This document shows positions 62,089 to 64,000 of a stretch of DNA of 64,000 bases, piece after piece. A model generated the notes under the pieces. It saw only the letters and a program-made list of their open reading frames with translations, was not told the DNA's origin and made no database searches. The first letter of the stretch is position 1. Each line of letters starts with the position of its first letter. Source of the DNA: Paenibacillus mellifer (lineage in GTDB: Bacteria; Bacillota; Bacilli; Paenibacillales; Paenibacillaceae). The stretch spans positions 1-64,000 of the forward strand of contig NZ_JALPRK010000021.1 in the NCBI RefSeq assembly GCF_023195895.1, in the 5' to 3' direction. The position numbers and the translations under genes were made by a program.

Positions 62089-63156
62089 ATGGATGCGATG
62101 CAACAAATGGAGCAGCTCGTCGAGCAGCTGAACCGGTACAACTATCATTATTACACTTTGGATGAGCCGCTCATTAGCGACAAGGAATACGACCGGTTGT
62201 ATGATGAATTGACCGCGCTCGAGGCGCAAACGGGGATTACTCTTCCGGATTCGCCGACGGGACGCGTGGGCGGCGAGTTGCTGGAAGGCTTTAAGCCGCA
62301 CCGTCATCTGGCCCCGCTGTGGAGCCTCGACAAGGCACAAAATCAGGAGCAGTTGCTCAATTGGAACAACCGGGCTCTCAAACTGATCGCCGACTACAAC
62401 AGCAAAAACCCGAACACACCCCTGCCAGATCCTACTTATGTGGTTGAGCTGAAGTTCGACGGGTTAACGCTGAACCTGACCTATACCGACGGCCTGCTTG
62501 TTCAGGCTTCTACCCGTGGGAACGGCGTTGTGGGTGAGGGAATTCTACCTCAGGTGAAAACGATCAAATCCGTGCCGCTGACCATTCCTTACCGGGATGG
62601 GACAATTGAGGTCCAGGGTGAGGGGATCATGAATTTGTCGGTACTGGCCAAATACAACGAGACGGCGGCCGAGCCGCTGAAGAATGCCCGCAACGCTGCC
62701 GCCGGTGCCCTGCGCAACCTGAACCCGCGTACGACGGCGGAGCGGAAGCTCAGCGCTTTTTTCTATAATGTGGGGTATTCGGATCAGCAGAAATTCCAGA
62801 ATCATCAGGAAATGATGGCCTTCCTTAAAGACAACCGTTTCAAGGTGAATCCTTATGTGACGTATCACGACAGCTTTGATAAGGTGATCGGGGCGCTTGA
62901 TGAAATTGTGGAAAAGAGACCTACCCTTGATTACCTGATCGACGGAGCCGTCATCAAAATCACCGACATGCGCACCCGCGAAGTGCTAGGCTACACGGAT
63001 AAGTTTCCGCGCTGGGCGGTGGCTTTCAAATTCGAAGCAGAGGAGACAACGACGATTCTCGAATCGGTCTCCTGGAACGTTGGACGGACCGGCAATAAGT
63101 ATATTTTTACAAACAAAAGTTATAAACCCGAATTATTGTTGAAACAATGTAGTTAA
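62089..63156 (+). pseudogene. ligA: Host NAD-dependent DNA ligase, interrupted
   Basis: Residues 1-335 are a normal LigA N-terminus: YYTLDEPLISDKEYDRL (NAD-binding domain Ia), the nucleotidyl lysine in ELKFDG (Lys122), and the adenylation-domain end SWNVGRTG. At codon 335 (63091-63093) homology stops. The last 20 residues are encoded by AT-rich foreign sequence and end at a stop. The OB-fold, zinc finger, HhH and BRCT domains (about 320 residues) are missing, so this product cannot seal nicks. It has a good start (AAAGGAGGG, 10 nt) and the pcrA operon position. The 3' half of the gene presumably lies beyond an insertion that extends out of the window. Confidence 0.85.
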
Positions 63157-63242
63157 TAAGGGCGGGGGGACTTTTGTTTATAAAAAGAAGAAGTAAACGA
63201 AATGAACGATATAAATACCTTTTCTAAGATGACTTTTGTTTA
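63109..63242. repeat. Three short boxes at the insertion junction
   Basis: TACAAACAAAAGT (63108-63120), GACTTTTGTTTA (63169-63180) and GACTTTTGTTTA (63231-63242). The last two are identical over 12 bp and 62 bp apart; the first is the inverted form over 10 bp. Confidence 0.75.
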
Positions 63243-63264
63243 AGAAAATGGAGGTGTAATTGTT

Positions 63265-64000
63265 ATGAATGTGAGAGAACAGATTGAGAAGTTAAGAACA
63301 CAGGTAAGATATCACGATGAAAAGTATGATGAGAATCAACCAGAAATAACTGATTACGAATATGACCAGCTTTATAAGGAGTTAGTAACTCTTGAAGAAC
63401 AATATCCGGAATTTATGAGTGAGGATTCCCCTACTCAAAAAGTATGGGGAACAGTTAAACGTGAGCTGAGGAAGGTAAGACATGATGTACCCGTAATAAG
63501 TCTACAAGATGTATTTGAAAAAGAGGAAATATACAATTTTGTAAATAAAGTAAGCTTACAGGTTTCAAACCCTAAATTTGTAGTTGAGATGAAAATTGAT
63601 GGTTTGACCGTTATGTTAAGGTATCACAATGGCAAATTAACAGAAGGAATTACGAGAGGGAGAGATCAGGTTGGTGAATCGGTTTACGAAAATCTCTTAG
63701 AAATAAAGTCGATTCCTAAAGAGATTCCAACTAAATTACCTTATTTAGAGGTTCGCGGGGAAGTTTATATGTCCAATGAAACCTTTGAAAAAGTAATACA
63801 GAAACAAAAAGATGTAAACGGTAAAAAATATAAAACACCAAGGAACTTAGCGGCAGGTACTTTAAGGCAGTTAGATTCAGGAGTGGTTAGAGATCGCAAC
63901 CTGGATATATTCGTTTTTAACCTTGAAATATCAGAAGGTAAAGACTTCACTTCACACAGTGAAACGTTGAAGTGGTTAGAGAATCAAGGTTTTAAAACAA
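63265..64000 (+). CDS. ligA: Second NAD-dependent DNA ligase, partial (element-borne)
   Basis: The first 245 residues of a LigA, running off the window. It has YHDEKYDENQPEITDYEYDQL (domain Ia, split here as residues 16-36), the adenylation motif EMKIDG with Lys110, TRGRDQVGE, EVRGEVYM and NLAAGTLRQLD. These wordings follow the classical Bacillus-type LigA more than the interrupted host copy, so it is not a tandem duplication. It is strikingly AT-rich compared with pcrA and host ligA. The ATG follows GGAGGTG by 8 nt. It lies in the host operon direction, so it can be transcribed from the pcrB promoter. Whether it is full length cannot be seen. Confidence 0.9.
   Translation, partial: MNVREQIEKLRTQVRYHDEKYDENQPEITDYEYDQLYKELVTLEEQYPEFMSEDSPTQKVWGTVKRELRKVRHDVPVISLQDVFEKEEIYNFVNKVSLQVSNPKFVVEMKIDGLTVMLRYHNGKLTEGITRGRDQVGESVYENLLEIKSIPKEIPTKLPYLEVRGEVYMSNETFEKVIQKQKDVNGKKYKTPRNLAAGTLRQLDSGVVRDRNLDIFVFNLEISEGKDFTSHSETLKWLENQGFKT

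Larger units (their letters stand above)
63094..64000 (+). mobile_element. End of an insertion in ligA (extends past window)
   Basis: From about 63094 base composition falls sharply, the host ligA frame is broken, and a complete new ligA frame begins at 63265. The word ACTTTTGTTT occurs three times close to the junction: inverted at 63111-63120 and direct at 63170-63179 and 63232-63241. This fits one end of an integrated element with repeated recombinase-binding sites, but no recombinase gene is visible in the window, so the element class is unknown. Confidence 0.7.

Noticed and set aside
63265..64000. Second ligA as a simple tandem duplication of the host gene
   Set aside because: The two proteins differ throughout, including around the catalytic lysine (KFDG versus KIDG) and the RGE motif, and differ strongly in base composition.

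Overview
The window looks like chromosome of a Paenibacillus-type Bacillota. Evidence: Bacillus-like gene orders (ftsEX with an M23 hydrolase, ctpB and minJ; uvrBA; pcrB-pcrA-ligA), frequent TTG/GTG starts behind strong GGAGG sites, copper-amine-oxidase-N and VanW/G5 proteins, and moderate to high GC in the housekeeping blocks. No rRNA, tRNA or CRISPR array was seen.

Layout. 0-12 kb: MFS exporter, a PD-(D/E)XK-like nuclease gene, a VanW protein, then the cell-division/envelope set ftsE-ftsX-M23 hydrolase-ctpB-minJ, and a second nuclease paralogue. 12-20 kb: motAB (minus strand), uvrB, uvrA, and a possible type I toxin locus. 20-33 kb: siroheme nitrite/sulfite reductase, a small membrane protein, a candidate sRNA, a secreted protein pair, dgk-dck, a U32 protein and galU. 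33-58 kb: a large cell-surface glycan cluster containing an O-antigen-ligase-like protein, a GDP-mannose branch (manC, gmd, rmd, a perosamine-type aminotransferase and an acetyltransferase), an ABC-2 glycan exporter, several glycosyltransferases, rmlACBD, two acyltransferases, a polyprenyl-phosphate sugar transferase and a GDPD-like enzyme. 58-64 kb: pcrB-pcrA-ligA.

The glycan genes fit together as sugar-nucleotide supply (GDP-D-rhamnose and/or GDP-N-acetylperosamine, plus dTDP-L-rhamnose), initiation on undecaprenyl phosphate, elongation, ABC export and ligation. This resembles S-layer glycan clusters of Gram-positive bacteria. The middle part, about 35.5-47.7 kb, is much more AT-rich than its flanks and was probably acquired.

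Three features stand out. First, host ligA is cut after the conserved NVGRTG motif by AT-rich DNA that carries a second, different ligA reading into the window edge; short repeated boxes crowd the junction. This looks like one end of a mobile element that breaks an essential gene and brings its own replacement. Second, many intergenic gaps hold four-box elements with boxes spaced 50-52 bp apart; the best family is 183-184 bp long, built as two direct plus two inverted copies, and all copies here point the same way. Third, both nuclease paralogues lie next to such elements, and both have a conserved GTGAAGCACAC leader ending in a terminator-like hairpin just before the start codon; a third copy of that leader stands alone.
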